A stretch of 64,000 bases of DNA from an uncultured Pelagibacteraceae bacterium (GCA_902596925.1 CACJVT010000001.1:124001-188000); one strand, 5' to 3'; shown: positions 28,442 through 38,819, numbered from the stretch's first letter. A program made the numbers and translations. Notes: generated by a model not told the origin, from the sequence alone.

Positions 28442-29311
28442 TTACTTTCTAAATCTTTTTATTAAGCTTGAAGTATCCCAACGATTGCCGCCCATGCCTT
28501 GGACTTCCCCATAATATTTATCCACTAGTTCAGTTACAGGTAACAATGATCCATTGTTTTTAGCCTCTTCCATTGCAATCTTTAGATCTTTTCTCATCCA
28601 ATCCACTGCAAAACCAAAATCAAACTTATCATCAATCATTGTTTTATATCTATTTTCCATTTGCCAAGATTGTGCCGCACCTTTTGAAATAACTTCAATA
28701 ACATCTTCCATGTTCAATCCAGCTTTCATTCCAAAGTTAATAGCTTCAGATAAACTTTGAACTAAACCTGCAATACAAATTTGATTAACCATTTTAGCTA
28801 GCTGACCATTTCCTGGACCACCAAGTAATTTCATTTTTTTGCTGTAACAATCAATTTTATCCTTTGCTTTATCAAAGTCAGCCTGATCACCACCGATCAT
28901 AACTGTCAGTGCTCCATTTTCTGCACCAGCTTGTCCTCCTGATACAGGAGCATCTAATGCACCAAACCCATTTTTCTTTGCATAAGAATGTATTTCTCTT
29001 GCGATCGTTGCAGAAGCAGTTGTGTTATCAATGTAAACTGTACCTTTTTTAATTGTTTTAAATGCTCCGTTGTCTCCAAAAGTTACTTCTCTTAAATCAT
29101 TATCATTTCCAACACATGTAAAAATGTATTCAGCATCTTTTGCAGCTTCAGCTGGAGTATCTGCCATTTTACCATTGTATTCTTTCATCCATTTTTCAGC
29201 TTTCGATTTTGTTCTGTTAAAAACAGTTACATTGTGCCCACCTTTTGATATATAACCAGCCATTGGATAACCCATGACACCAAGACCTATGAAAGCAACA
29301 TTACAGCTCAT
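28442..29311 (-). CDS. 3-hydroxyisobutyrate dehydrogenase family protein
   Basis: VAFIGLGVMGYPMAGYISKGGHNVTVFNRT; DAPVSGGQAGAENGALTVMIGG; GNGQLAKMVNQI. Confidence 0.92.
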   Translation of the reverse strand: MSCNVAFIGLGVMGYPMAGYISKGGHNVTVFNRTKSKAEKWMKEYNGKMADTPAEAAKDAEYIFTCVGNDNDLREVTFGDNGAFKTIKKGTVYIDNTTASATIAREIHSYAKKNGFGALDAPVSGGQAGAENGALTVMIGGDQADFDKAKDKIDCYSKKMKLLGGPGNGQLAKMVNQICIAGLVQSLSEAINFGMKAGLNMEDVIEVISKGAAQSWQMENRYKTMIDDKFDFGFAVDWMRKDLKIAMEEAKNNGSLLPVTELVDKYYGEVQGMGGNRWDTSSLIKRFRK

Positions 29312-29322
29312 AATTTTTTAAT

Positions 29323-30528
29323 ATGTTTAAAAGTTTAAGTTTAAAAGTAATTATATTTGGTTTCATATTTACATTTTTTTCTAGTTTTGGACAGAGTTTT
29401 TTTCTTGGTCTTTTTAATTCTGGTATACGAGATGCATTATCTATTACCCAGGGACAATTTGGATCAATTTATGCATCTGCAACTTTGCTAAGTAGTTTTT
29501 TATTAATTTGGATTGGAAAAAAAATAGATGATATCAATATTTTCAAATTTGCATTCTTGGTAACAATACTTTTATCTTTTTCATGTTTTTTCTTTTCAAA
29601 AATTTCTTCAATAACTTTTTTATTTATTGCAATTTTTCTAATGAGGTTTTCAGGTCAAGGTATGATGTCACATACTGCAACCACAACAATTTCAAGATAT
29701 TTTACAAAATCTAGAGGAAAAGCTTTAAGCACAAGTTGGTTTGGTCTTTCTACTGCTGAATTTATACTCCCTGTTTTAATTATATATTTGCTAACCATTA
29801 CTTCTTGGCAAAATTTATGGATATCTATCTCAATATTAGTTTTGATATTTCTTCCAATAGCCTCTTTTATTTTAGTAAAAAATTTAAACTTTGAATCAAG
29901 GGAAGAGACAAACCAAGAGGAATTTAATCAAAAAATAAAACAATGGAAGCGAACAGAGGTTCTTAAAGATTATAGATTTTATATCGTTTGTTTGAACATG
30001 TTAGCTATGCCTTGGATTGCAACAGGTGTATTTGTCTACCAATCTTTTATTTCAGAGTCTAAAGGGTGGGGCACCTATGTTATTGCTCAATCTTTTATGG
30101 CTTATTCAGTTTTATCAGTAATAACTTTGTTAGTTGCAGGTTTTTTGATTGATAAATTTACTAGTAGAAAATTACTTATTTTTATGAATATTCCGTTATT
30201 AATCTCAACAGTAGTTCTAATGTATTTTGATATTCCATTTTCAGCTTTCTTATTTCTGGGTTTAATTGGTATATCTAATGGACTTGCAAACGTACTAGGT
30301 TCCTCAACATGGGCAGAAATTTATGGCGTTAAACACATTGGTTCAATAAAAGCTTTGACCACAGCATTAATGGTTTTTTCAACCGCTTTTGGTACTGCAT
30401 TATTTGGTCTCTTAATCGACACAGGGTTTTCAATAGAACAGGTTGCTCAAATATCATTTATCTATATTGCTATCGCTGCTCTCTTATTATTTTTTGTCAG
30501 AAATAAGCTAAATCCAGAATATTTATAA
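29323..30528 (+). CDS. MFS transporter
   Basis: 401 aa, ~12 hydrophobic segments, RYFTKSRGKALSTSWFGLSTAEFILP. Confidence 0.88.
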   Translation: MFKSLSLKVIIFGFIFTFFSSFGQSFFLGLFNSGIRDALSITQGQFGSIYASATLLSSFLLIWIGKKIDDINIFKFAFLVTILLSFSCFFFSKISSITFLFIAIFLMRFSGQGMMSHTATTTISRYFTKSRGKALSTSWFGLSTAEFILPVLIIYLLTITSWQNLWISISILVLIFLPIASFILVKNLNFESREETNQEEFNQKIKQWKRTEVLKDYRFYIVCLNMLAMPWIATGVFVYQSFISESKGWGTYVIAQSFMAYSVLSVITLLVAGFLIDKFTSRKLLIFMNIPLLISTVVLMYFDIPFSAFLFLGLIGISNGLANVLGSSTWAEIYGVKHIGSIKALTTALMVFSTAFGTALFGLLIDTGFSIEQVAQISFIYIAIAALLLFFVRNKLNPEYL

Positions 30529-30557
30529 AATTCTCCTTGATTTTTTAAAGTCCACTG

Positions 30558-30564
30558 TATAAAT
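30558..30564 (+). promoter_or_regulatory. Candidate -10 element (TATAAAT) of rpoZ, giving a near-leaderless transcript
   Basis: TGTATAAAT with TTGATT upstream at a short ~15 nt spacing; ATG at 30572. Confidence 0.4.
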
Positions 30565-30571
30565 ACTCCGC

Positions 30572-31105
30572 ATGGCTAGAGTTACAGTAGAAGATTGCAT
30601 CGATAAAGTGGAAAGTCCTTATGAATTAGTTTTAGTTGCTAAAGAAAGAGCAACTCAACTTAATACTGGAATAGAACCAACTTTAGACAGAGATAACGAT
30701 AAAAATACTGTTATTGCTTTAAGAGAAATTGCAGAGGAAAATATTAAGGTAAATGAACTTACCGATAGTGCAGTTTACAAACTAAGAAAACATGTAGAGC
30801 AAGTGGATGATGGAGCTGACAGTGATGAGGATGTGGGCGATGATTTTGAAAGTTTATACAAAGGTGAGATTTCAAAAAGTGGTGCACCTATTTTGCCCTC
30901 AAAGAGAGCAAGAAAAACTCCAGAAAAGATTCAAGTTTCAAATGAGGATTTAGCAGAGCTGTCTCAAACAGCAAAACCAGATATTGATACAGCGGCAACA
31001 GATGAAACAGGTGATGAGCAAGGAGATGTTTCATTGGATGAAGTAACTGAAACTGAAAATCAATCTGCTGAGCAAGATACTTCAAACGAATCTGAAAATA
31101 ATTAA
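30572..31105 (+). CDS. rpoZ: DNA-directed RNA polymerase omega subunit with long acidic C-terminal extension
   Basis: [33 protein letters not shown]; Glu/Asp-rich tail. Confidence 0.9.
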   Translation: MARVTVEDCIDKVESPYELVLVAKERATQLNTGIEPTLDRDNDKNTVIALREIAEENIKVNELTDSAVYKLRKHVEQVDDGADSDEDVGDDFESLYKGEISKSGAPILPSKRARKTPEKIQVSNEDLAELSQTAKPDIDTAATDETGDEQGDVSLDEVTETENQSAEQDTSNESENN

Positions 31106-32244
31106 GTAAATTCTTTTAAAATTTTTTCCCTATGTTCATCTAAGTCTGGGATATCACCTCTCGTTTTTTCGTCTTTATAAGAAGACATTTTAATTGGATT
31201 GCCTGCTAGTTTAAAATCTCCAACTTCTTTATGAAATGCTTTAACAATCATATTTCTTGCATCTACTTGAGGATTTTCTACTGCTTCTTTAATATTAAAT
31301 ATCGGACCACATGGAATTTTCTCTTTTTCCATATCTTTAACCCATTCACTAGTGGACCTTGAAACTAATTTTTTCTCAAGTATATTTTTAAGTTCATCCA
31401 TATTTTTAGATCTAGATGAATTGTCAGAAAATTTTGGATTTTTATTGATTTCAGGCATTGCTAAAAGTTCACAAAGTTTTTCGAATAATCTATCGTTTCC
31501 AGCAGCAATAATAATGTAACTATCTTTTGTTTTAAAGGCCTCGAAAGGTGCAATTGATGGATGACGTGAACCCATTGGTTTTGGAATTTCATTTTTTGCT
31601 AAGTAACGAGCAATAGCATTTTCTAAAATTGCTATTTGACAATCAAGCATTGAAACATCTATGTACATTCCTTTACCTGTTTTTTGTCTATCATAAAGTG
31701 CTGCGTTAATTCCAATTGCTGTAAACAAACCAGCAGTGATGTCACCAATTGATGTCCCAACTCTAGTTGGTTCAGAATTAGGTTGTCCGGTTACACTCAT
31801 TAATCCACCCATGCCTTGCACAACCATATCGTAAGCAGGCAATTCTTTGAGAGGACCGGTTTGACCAAATCCAGAAGCAGATGCATAAATTAGTTTAGGA
31901 TATTTTTTATTTACATCATTCCAACCGTAACCCCATTTTTCCAAAGTACCTGGTTTAAAATTTTCAACTAAAATATCTGCTTTAGATAAAATTTTGTCAA
32001 AAATTTTTTTATCATCAGTGTTCTTTAAATTCAGTGCAATACTCTCTTTACCTCTATTCAAAGACATAAAATAAGCTGAGTAATCTTTTATGAATGGTCC
32101 AAATTTTCTAGAGTCATCTCCTATTTCTGGTGCCTCAACTTTAATTACTCTTGCACCAAGATCTGATAGTATCATAGTACAGTAAGGACCCACTAATACC
32201 CTTGTTAAATCAACTACTAGTAGGTTTTTTAGTGGTCCATCCAT
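31102..32244 (-). CDS. CaiB/BaiF family CoA-transferase
   Basis: [48 protein letters not shown]; start at MDGPLKN (32244) preferred. Confidence 0.92.
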   Translation of the reverse strand: MDGPLKNLLVVDLTRVLVGPYCTMILSDLGARVIKVEAPEIGDDSRKFGPFIKDYSAYFMSLNRGKESIALNLKNTDDKKIFDKILSKADILVENFKPGTLEKWGYGWNDVNKKYPKLIYASASGFGQTGPLKELPAYDMVVQGMGGLMSVTGQPNSEPTRVGTSIGDITAGLFTAIGINAALYDRQKTGKGMYIDVSMLDCQIAILENAIARYLAKNEIPKPMGSRHPSIAPFEAFKTKDSYIIIAAGNDRLFEKLCELLAMPEINKNPKFSDNSSRSKNMDELKNILEKKLVSRSTSEWVKDMEKEKIPCGPIFNIKEAVENPQVDARNMIVKAFHKEVGDFKLAGNPIKMSSYKDEKTRGDIPDLDEHREKILKEFT

Positions 32245-32275
32245 ATAATTATATATATCATGAGTTTTTGTCGAC

Positions 32276-32304
32276 TTGACTCTTATAAATAAGTTCACTT
32301 TAAT
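32276..32304 (+). promoter_or_regulatory. Candidate sigma70 promoter for TRAP dctP gene
   Basis: TTGACT-17 nt-TTTAAT upstream of GAGGG Shine-Dalgarno and ATG 32340. Confidence 0.5.
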
Positions 32305-32339
32305 TCAATTATTAAAAATAACAATAGAGGGAAAAAATA

Positions 32340-33350
32340 ATGTTAAAAAAGATATCTTTATATTTAACTTCATTAGTTTTTGTTTTTACTACTATTGGTT
32401 CTGCTTATGCGGTTACGTTGAAAGCAAGTCACCAATGGCCTGGTACACCAAGAGCTGATGGATCTTATGACCCACGTCATGAAATGGTTCAAATCATTGC
32501 TGACGAGGTTAAAAAAGCAAACGTTGGAGTAGATATTAGAATTTACCCAGCTAAATCATTATACAAACCAAAAGAACAGTGGAAACCAATGACAACTGGT
32601 CAATTAGATATTTCTGCTTTTCCACTAGCATATGCTTCTAAATTCCATCCAGAATTTGATGCAACTTTAATGCCTGGAACAGTAAAAAATCATGATCACG
32701 CATTAAGATTTAATAAAGGTCCAATGATGACTGAAATTAAAAAAATCATTAATGATGCTGGTGTTGTAGTTTTATCTGATGCTTGGTTAGGTGGTGGTTT
32801 TGCTTCAAAAACAAAATGTATTAAAAATCCTAGCGACGCAAAAGGTCAAGTTATGAGAGCTGCTGGAAAAGCATTTAACCAAATGTTAGAAGCAGCTGGA
32901 GCTGGTATACAAAGTATGCCTTCATCTGAAATTTACACAGGTTTACAAACTGGTGTATTAACAGGTGCTAACACAAGTTCAGGAAGTTTTGTAAGTTACA
33001 AAATCTATGAACAGGTTTCATGCGCTACTCCTCCAGGAAAATTTGGTCTTTGGTTTATGTATGAGCCAATTTTAATGTCTAAAAAGTCTTTTGATGCCTT
33101 AAATTCTAAGCAGCAAAAAGCTTTAATGAAGGCTGGAAAAGTTGCTGAAAAATACATGACAGCTCAAGTAGAAAACTTAGATAAAAAGTTTGAAGATGCT
33201 TATAAAGCTGCAGGTGTTAAATTAGTATACATGGATGCAAAAGACCATGCTGCATGGGTAGAGATTGCAAAAAAATCTTCTCATAAGGCATTTGCTGATA
33301 AAGTTCCAGGTGGCGATAAGCTAATGGAAATGGCTTTAGCAGTTAAATAA
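32340..33350 (+). CDS. TRAP transporter substrate-binding protein (DctP family)
   Basis: Signal peptide; LKASHQWPGTPRADGSYDPRHEMVQIIADEVKKANVGVDIRIYPAKSLY. Confidence 0.92.
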   Translation: MLKKISLYLTSLVFVFTTIGSAYAVTLKASHQWPGTPRADGSYDPRHEMVQIIADEVKKANVGVDIRIYPAKSLYKPKEQWKPMTTGQLDISAFPLAYASKFHPEFDATLMPGTVKNHDHALRFNKGPMMTEIKKIINDAGVVVLSDAWLGGGFASKTKCIKNPSDAKGQVMRAAGKAFNQMLEAAGAGIQSMPSSEIYTGLQTGVLTGANTSSGSFVSYKIYEQVSCATPPGKFGLWFMYEPILMSKKSFDALNSKQQKALMKAGKVAEKYMTAQVENLDKKFEDAYKAAGVKLVYMDAKDHAAWVEIAKKSSHKAFADKVPGGDKLMEMALAVK

Positions 33351-33364
33351 AATAATATATAAAG

Positions 33365-33401
33365 AACCCCTATTTATTCTTATTAAATAGGGGTTTTTTT
33401 T
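33365..33401 (+). terminator. Intrinsic terminator-like hairpin between dctP and dctQ
   Basis: AACCCCTATTTA-ttcttat-TAAATAGGGGTT followed by a T tract, ending at the dctQ ATG (33402). Confidence 0.9.
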
Positions 33402-33896
33402 ATGAAAAAAAAGTATCTTCAATTTTGCGATCTAATCGCGAAAGCATGTGGTGCTTTCGCTGTATTAGCATTACTCTTATCAATCTTAGTAATCGTTGAA
33501 CTTGTTTTTGAAAGATATTTTTTTCAAAGAGCAATTACATGGCAAACAGAACTTGTAACTATGCTGTTAGTTGCTTCAACTTTTATAGGGAGTGTGTACG
33601 TTCTAAGTGAAAAAGCTCATGTAAGCATGGAATGGATTTACGATTTTTTATCCAAAAAAAATATAATTAGATTAAAAATTTTTACATCCTCTATTAGTTT
33701 ATTATTTTTCCTAATTTTATTTTATTTTGGATTCTTAATGTTTGAGGAAGCATTTACCAAAAATTATTCAACAGGTACTGTGTGGGATCCACCACTATGG
33801 ATACCATATTCATCGATGATGTTAGGGGCTTTATTGATGATATTACAGTATATCGCAGAAATTATAAAATTAATTGATGAAAAGGATTTTAAATAA
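33402..33896 (+). CDS. TRAP transporter small permease (DctQ family)
   Basis: 164 aa, 4 hydrophobic segments, WQTELVTMLLVASTFIGSVYVLSEKAHVSMEW. Confidence 0.9.
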   Translation: MKKKYLQFCDLIAKACGAFAVLALLLSILVIVELVFERYFFQRAITWQTELVTMLLVASTFIGSVYVLSEKAHVSMEWIYDFLSKKNIIRLKIFTSSISLLFFLILFYFGFLMFEEAFTKNYSTGTVWDPPLWIPYSSMMLGALLMILQYIAEIIKLIDEKDFK

Positions 33897-35228
33897 ATGG
33901 ATCCACTAATTATAGCATTAATTGTTGCAGTTTTTACTTTATTGGTACTTTTTTCTGGAATTCCGATTGCATTTGGTTTGAGTTTTGTTTCTATAGCTCT
34001 TTTAGTTACCTTTGAAGGTTTTCAAATGCTTGATGTATTTGCTGAAACATTTTTTGCAGGATTAAATTCATTTGTTTTACTTTCTATACCAATGTTTATT
34101 TTAATGGGAATGGCTGTTGCTAATTCTCCAGCTGGAAAAGATTTATATACAGGATTAGATAGATGGCTTTGGAGAGTGCCAGGTGGACTGGTAATTTCAA
34201 ATATTGGCGCTTGTTCAATTTTTGCAGCTTTAAGTGGATCTAGTCCTGCAACTTGTGCTGCGATTGGGACAATGGGAATACCTGAAATGAGAAAAAGAGG
34301 TTATTCCGATCAAATCGCAACAGGAACCATTGCAGCAGGTGGAACTTTAGGAGTTTTAATTCCACCTAGTATTGTTTTGATAGTTTACGGAATTGCAACA
34401 GGTACATCTATTGGAAGATTATTTTTATGTGGTCTTGTGCCAGGTTTTATGTTGGCAGGTATGTTTGCGATATGGGCTCTAATACACAGTTACTTTATTG
34501 ATAAAGATGCAGCAAAAGCTTTAAGAAATAGAGTAAGACCCACTCTAAAAGAAAAACTTGAAGTTTTACCAAGAATTCTTCCTTTTTTAGCAATTATAGC
34601 AGGAGTGCTATATGTGCTTTATGGAGGAGTTGCAACACCATCAGAGGCATCTGGAGTAGGGGCATTCTTAGTTTTTGTATTAATAGCTGTTGTTTACAAA
34701 ATTTATCAGCCAAAAAAGATTTGGAACATTGTTAAAGTTTCTATGAAAGAAAGTGTAATGATAATGTTCATTATTGCTGCTTCATATCTTTTTGCGTTCA
34801 CTCTATCACAATTGTATGTAACCCAGTCATTAGCACAGAGCATGGTCGAATTAAGCTCTAATAAATGGGTTGTGTTCATTCTAATAAACATATTTCTTTT
34901 AATAGCTGGTTTCTTTTTACCGCCAGTTGCAGTTATAGTAATGACCTCAGCTATATTATTACCAGTTATTACTACTTTAGGTTTTGACCCATATTGGTTT
35001 GCAATAGTATTTACGATTAATATGGAGATTGGCTTAATCACACCGCCAGTTGGATTAAATCTTTATATTATAAAAGGAATTACCCCAGACGTTAGTTTGT
35101 CAGAAATCTTAAAAGGATCTATACCGTTCATGATAATTATGGCTTTAGCTATAGTAATTTTATGTATTTTTCCTGAGATTGTTACATGGTTACCTGATAA
35201 AATAATGGGTAAAGATCTTGGATTCTAA
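33897..35228 (+). CDS. TRAP transporter large permease (DctM family)
   Basis: LLFSGIPIAFGLSF; SGSSPATCAAIGTMGIPEMRKRGYSDQIATGTIAAGGTLGVLIPPSIVLIVYG. Confidence 0.94.
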   Translation: MDPLIIALIVAVFTLLVLFSGIPIAFGLSFVSIALLVTFEGFQMLDVFAETFFAGLNSFVLLSIPMFILMGMAVANSPAGKDLYTGLDRWLWRVPGGLVISNIGACSIFAALSGSSPATCAAIGTMGIPEMRKRGYSDQIATGTIAAGGTLGVLIPPSIVLIVYGIATGTSIGRLFLCGLVPGFMLAGMFAIWALIHSYFIDKDAAKALRNRVRPTLKEKLEVLPRILPFLAIIAGVLYVLYGGVATPSEASGVGAFLVFVLIAVVYKIYQPKKIWNIVKVSMKESVMIMFIIAASYLFAFTLSQLYVTQSLAQSMVELSSNKWVVFILINIFLLIAGFFLPPVAVIVMTSAILLPVITTLGFDPYWFAIVFTINMEIGLITPPVGLNLYIIKGITPDVSLSEILKGSIPFMIIMALAIVILCIFPEIVTWLPDKIMGKDLGF

Positions 35229-36222
35229 AAAAAAAATAAACAGAAAAATATCAGTTGCTCCAATGATGGATTGTACTGATAGACATGATCGTTTCTTTTT
35301 AAGACTGATGAGCAAAAATGTAATGCTCTATACTGAGATGGTTGCAACAAAATCTGCAATTCATGGCGATAGAAAAAAAATTTTATCGTTTAGCCCGGAA
35401 GAAAAACCATTGGCTTTACAAGTTGGTGGATCTAATAAAGAGGAATTAGCGGAAGTAGCTAAAATTGCAGAGGATATGGGTTATGACGAAATTAATATTA
35501 ACCTTGGTTGTCCTAGCAAAAAAGTTCAAAAAAATAAATTTGGAGCATGTTTAATTAAAGAACCTGATTTGGTTGCTGAATGTATTAATTCAATGGTTAA
35601 CGCATGCAAAATTCCTGTTACCGCTAAGACAAGAATTGGTTTCGATGATACAGAGGAATTTGATTATTTAAATAATTTTATTCATAAGATGAAAGATGCT
35701 GGTTCAAAAACATTTATATTGCATGCAAGAAAAGCAATCTTGACAGGTTTATCTCCCAAACAAAATTTAAACATTCCAAAATTAAATTATAAAATGGTTT
35801 ATGATATTAAAAAAGAAAATCCTAATTTAGAAATAATTATAAATGGAGGGATAACAAAAGTTGAGGAAATAAATAATCATTTAAAGCTTTGCGATGGTGT
35901 AATGATAGGAAGATCGATATATCAAAATCCGTATTCTTTAATTGAAATTGAAAAAGAAATATTCAAGACAAAGATTAGTCCTACAAGGGAACAAGTTGTA
36001 GAAAAACTTTTAGAGTATGTTGATAGAGAAGTAAAATTAGGAACGAAAATTAATCATATTATGAGACATACAGTAGGTTTATATCACGGACAAGTTGGTT
36101 CAAAAGAATGGAAAAGATATTTAAGTGACAACATGATGGCAAGAGACTCTGATTTTCAAAAAGCAAAACATATTATGACTATTGTTCAGAATAATGAAAA
36201 AGCAATTCAGGCAAACTCATAA
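35218..36222 (+). CDS. dusA: tRNA-dihydrouridine synthase A
   Basis: SVAPMMDCTDRHDRFFLRLMSKNVMLYTEM; NINLGCPSKKVQKNKFGACL; TTG start overlapping dctM end. Confidence 0.93.
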   Translation: MDSKKKINRKISVAPMMDCTDRHDRFFLRLMSKNVMLYTEMVATKSAIHGDRKKILSFSPEEKPLALQVGGSNKEELAEVAKIAEDMGYDEININLGCPSKKVQKNKFGACLIKEPDLVAECINSMVNACKIPVTAKTRIGFDDTEEFDYLNNFIHKMKDAGSKTFILHARKAILTGLSPKQNLNIPKLNYKMVYDIKKENPNLEIIINGGITKVEEINNHLKLCDGVMIGRSIYQNPYSLIEIEKEIFKTKISPTREQVVEKLLEYVDREVKLGTKINHIMRHTVGLYHGQVGSKEWKRYLSDNMMARDSDFQKAKHIMTIVQNNEKAIQANS

Positions 36223-37058
36223 TGGAAATTTTAGACATAAATGAAATTATAAATCTTTTATTTGTTTTATCTTTAGCAGCATCCGTTGCTGGTTTTATGG
36301 CGGGTTTATTAGGAGTTGGTGGTGGTATTATAATAGTGCCTGCTCTTTATTATGCTTTTACTGTTTTAGATTTTGATATTGCAACAAGAATGCATCTTTC
36401 AGTTGGAACATCACTAGCAATTATAATTCCAACTTCAATCATATCAACAAAAACTCATATGGAGTATGATGCAGTTGATTTTAAGTTGATAAAATCTTTT
36501 GGTATATTCATTCTATTTGGTGTTATTGGAGGAACATTTTTAGCAGTAAACTTAAAAACACCAGCTTTCGTTTTATTCTTTTCCATTATGGCTTTTATAG
36601 TTGGTTTATTCTTTATCTTTTTTAGAGAACAACTTTTAAAAAATCCTAAAATGATTTCTGATTCAGCTAAAAATATTTCAGGAGTTATTATAGGTTTCAT
36701 ATCTGTATTACTGGGGATTGGTGGTGGTTCATTAATGGTTCCTTTTATGAGAACTTTTGGATACGATATTAGGAGATCAATAGGAACCGCAGCAGGAGTT
36801 GGTTTTTTGATTGCTGTATTTGGTACAATTACAATGATTACTGGAGGTAAAATTGTAGATAATATTAATACACCCTATAGTTTTGGATATGTGAATTTAC
36901 TTGGATTTCTAGTTTTCGTGCCAGTAACAATGATAATGGCTAGAGTAGGGGCAAAAGCAGTTTATAAAATAGATAAAAACATATTGAGTAAGATTTTTGG
37001 GATATTCTTAATTATTGTATCGATTAGATCTTTTTTTGAATACTTATCAATAAATTAA
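36222..37058 (+). CDS. TauE/SafE family sulfite exporter-like permease
   Basis: GFMAGLLGVGGGIIIVPALYY; second GFISVLLGIGGGSLMVPFM repeat. Confidence 0.9.
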   Translation: MEILDINEIINLLFVLSLAASVAGFMAGLLGVGGGIIIVPALYYAFTVLDFDIATRMHLSVGTSLAIIIPTSIISTKTHMEYDAVDFKLIKSFGIFILFGVIGGTFLAVNLKTPAFVLFFSIMAFIVGLFFIFFREQLLKNPKMISDSAKNISGVIIGFISVLLGIGGGSLMVPFMRTFGYDIRRSIGTAAGVGFLIAVFGTITMITGGKIVDNINTPYSFGYVNLLGFLVFVPVTMIMARVGAKAVYKIDKNILSKIFGIFLIIVSIRSFFEYLSIN

Positions 37059-37060
37059 TA

Positions 37061-37261
37061 TTAACCAGTTCCCCATTTAACCTTGTTCCAAATTCTCTCA
37101 TGAAAATAGTAAAAAAAAAGTGGAACTATTGATCCAACACCGAGTATCCCTGCACCTGTAAATGTTCCAGTGTAAATGTATCCAAAAATTACCCAATAAA
37201 CAAAAATGATAAATCTCCAAGAAAAAGTTTTAGCTATTGATCTAATTTTTTTATCTGCCAT
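37061..37261 (-). CDS. DUF2061-like small membrane protein
   Basis: IRSIAKTFSWRFIIFVYWVIFGYIYTGTFTGAGILGVGSIVPLFFYYFHERIWNKVKWG. Confidence 0.8.
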   Translation of the reverse strand: MADKKIRSIAKTFSWRFIIFVYWVIFGYIYTGTFTGAGILGVGSIVPLFFYYFHERIWNKVKWGTG

Positions 37262-37300
37262 AAAAAAAAAGAGGTGACTTCAGTCTCCCTCCATCACCTC
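37262..37300 (-). terminator. Terminator-like hairpin with U9 tract directly upstream of DUF2061 ATG
   Basis: Minus strand GAGGTGA-tggagggagactgaag-TCACCTC-TTTTTTTTT-ATG. Confidence 0.7.
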
Positions 37301-37364
37301 ACAGATTTAGAATAAATGATTCTTTACAGTTTTATGAACACTTTTTAGTTGAATCTTTCCCTTA

Positions 37365-38819
37365 TTAAATTTTTTGATCGTACTCACCAATTTTGCCAGT
37401 TTTCATTAATGTTTTATCAATGAATTTAAAAATATTTAATTTTCTTTCATCAGAAGTAGGGCTTTCAGTTACTACAACTAATGAGGGTTTATTAGAGGAT
37501 GCTCGAATTAAACCCCAAGAACCATCTTCAAAAGAAAATCTAACTCCATTTACAGTTATAATCTCTTTTATTTCTTGATTGTCTATTTTAATTTTTTGGT
37601 CTTTTATTTTTTTAAATTCTCTTACCATTTCGTCAACTACATTGTATTTTTCCTCATCTCTACAAAAAGGCGCCATTGTTGGTGATTGGTAAGTGGTTGG
37701 AAGCTCTTTAATTATTTCACTCATTTTTTTATCTTGATTATTTAATAAGTGACAAACTTGAATTGCTGAATTAATTCCGTCGTCGTAACCGTAACCTAAT
37801 GGTTGATTGAAAAAAAAGTGTCCACTTTTTTCAAATCCAGCTAAAGCTTTTTCACTATGCACTTTTCTTTTGATGTGAGAATGACCTGTTTTCCAATATA
37901 AAGTTTTACATTGATTTTTATTTAAAATTTCGTCAGTTGAATAAAGACCGGTAGATTTTACATCCACAATAAACTTTGAACTTTTATGTGAATTCGATAA
38001 ATTTCTAGCGATTAATAGGCCTATTTTATCAGAAAAAATTTCGTTTCCTTCATTATCAATTACACCAACACGATCACCATCTCCATCAAAACCAAAACCT
38101 ATATCAGCATTGTTTTCTTTCACTGATCTAACAATTGCATGAAGCATTTCTAAATCTTCAGGGTTTGGATTATATTTTGGGAAATTCCAATCTAAATTAC
38201 AGTCTAATTCTACCACCTCACACCCAATTCCTCTTAGTATATCTGGGGCAAAAATCCCTGCTGTACCATTACCACAAGCAACGACTGCTTTTATTTTCTT
38301 TTTTAATTTATTTTTACTTATTAAATCCTCTTTATAAACTTTATCAAAATCTTTAATTTGTTTTTCATTTCCGTTACCTTTAGTAAAATTTTGATTTAAG
38401 GTAATTTCTTTTAATTCTTTCATTTCCTCAGGTGCATGTGTTAATCCTTTTTTGATTCCCATTTTTACGCCCGTCCAGCCGTTTTCATTGTGACTAGCTG
38501 TTACCATAGCAACTGCATCAGCATCTAAATTAAATTGTGCGAAATAAACCATTGGTGATAGAGATAAACCAACATCTTCAACAAAACACCCAGTTGATAG
38601 TAAACCTTTTTTTAGGGCTGATTTTATTTTTTCGCTGTATGATCTGTAATCATGTCCAACTATTACTCTTGGGTTTTCTTTTTTAGTATGTTCTTTAATT
38701 TGGGTACCTAGACCTTTTCCAAGATTCGTGATTCCTAGCTCATTAATGTCTTTTTCGTAAATCCATCTTGCGTCATACTCTCTAAAGCCGAAGGGGTCTA
38801 TTTTTATTGATTGAGACAT
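37365..38819 (-). CDS. Phosphomannomutase/phosphoglucomutase
   Basis: FGFREYDARWIY; AMVTASHNENGWTGVKMG; GFGFDGDGDRVGVID. Confidence 0.93.
   Translation of the reverse strand: MSQSIKIDPFGFREYDARWIYEKDINELGITNLGKGLGTQIKEHTKKENPRVIVGHDYRSYSEKIKSALKKGLLSTGCFVEDVGLSLSPMVYFAQFNLDADAVAMVTASHNENGWTGVKMGIKKGLTHAPEEMKELKEITLNQNFTKGNGNEKQIKDFDKVYKEDLISKNKLKKKIKAVVACGNGTAGIFAPDILRGIGCEVVELDCNLDWNFPKYNPNPEDLEMLHAIVRSVKENNADIGFGFDGDGDRVGVIDNEGNEIFSDKIGLLIARNLSNSHKSSKFIVDVKSTGLYSTDEILNKNQCKTLYWKTGHSHIKRKVHSEKALAGFEKSGHFFFNQPLGYGYDDGINSAIQVCHLLNNQDKKMSEIIKELPTTYQSPTMAPFCRDEEKYNVVDEMVREFKKIKDQKIKIDNQEIKEIITVNGVRFSFEDGSWGLIRASSNKPSLVVVTESPTSDERKLNIFKFIDKTLMKTGKIGEYDQKI

Noticed and set aside
34706-35041. 111 aa antisense ORF in dctM
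   Set aside because: Mirror of conserved DctM coding sequence; low-complexity product.
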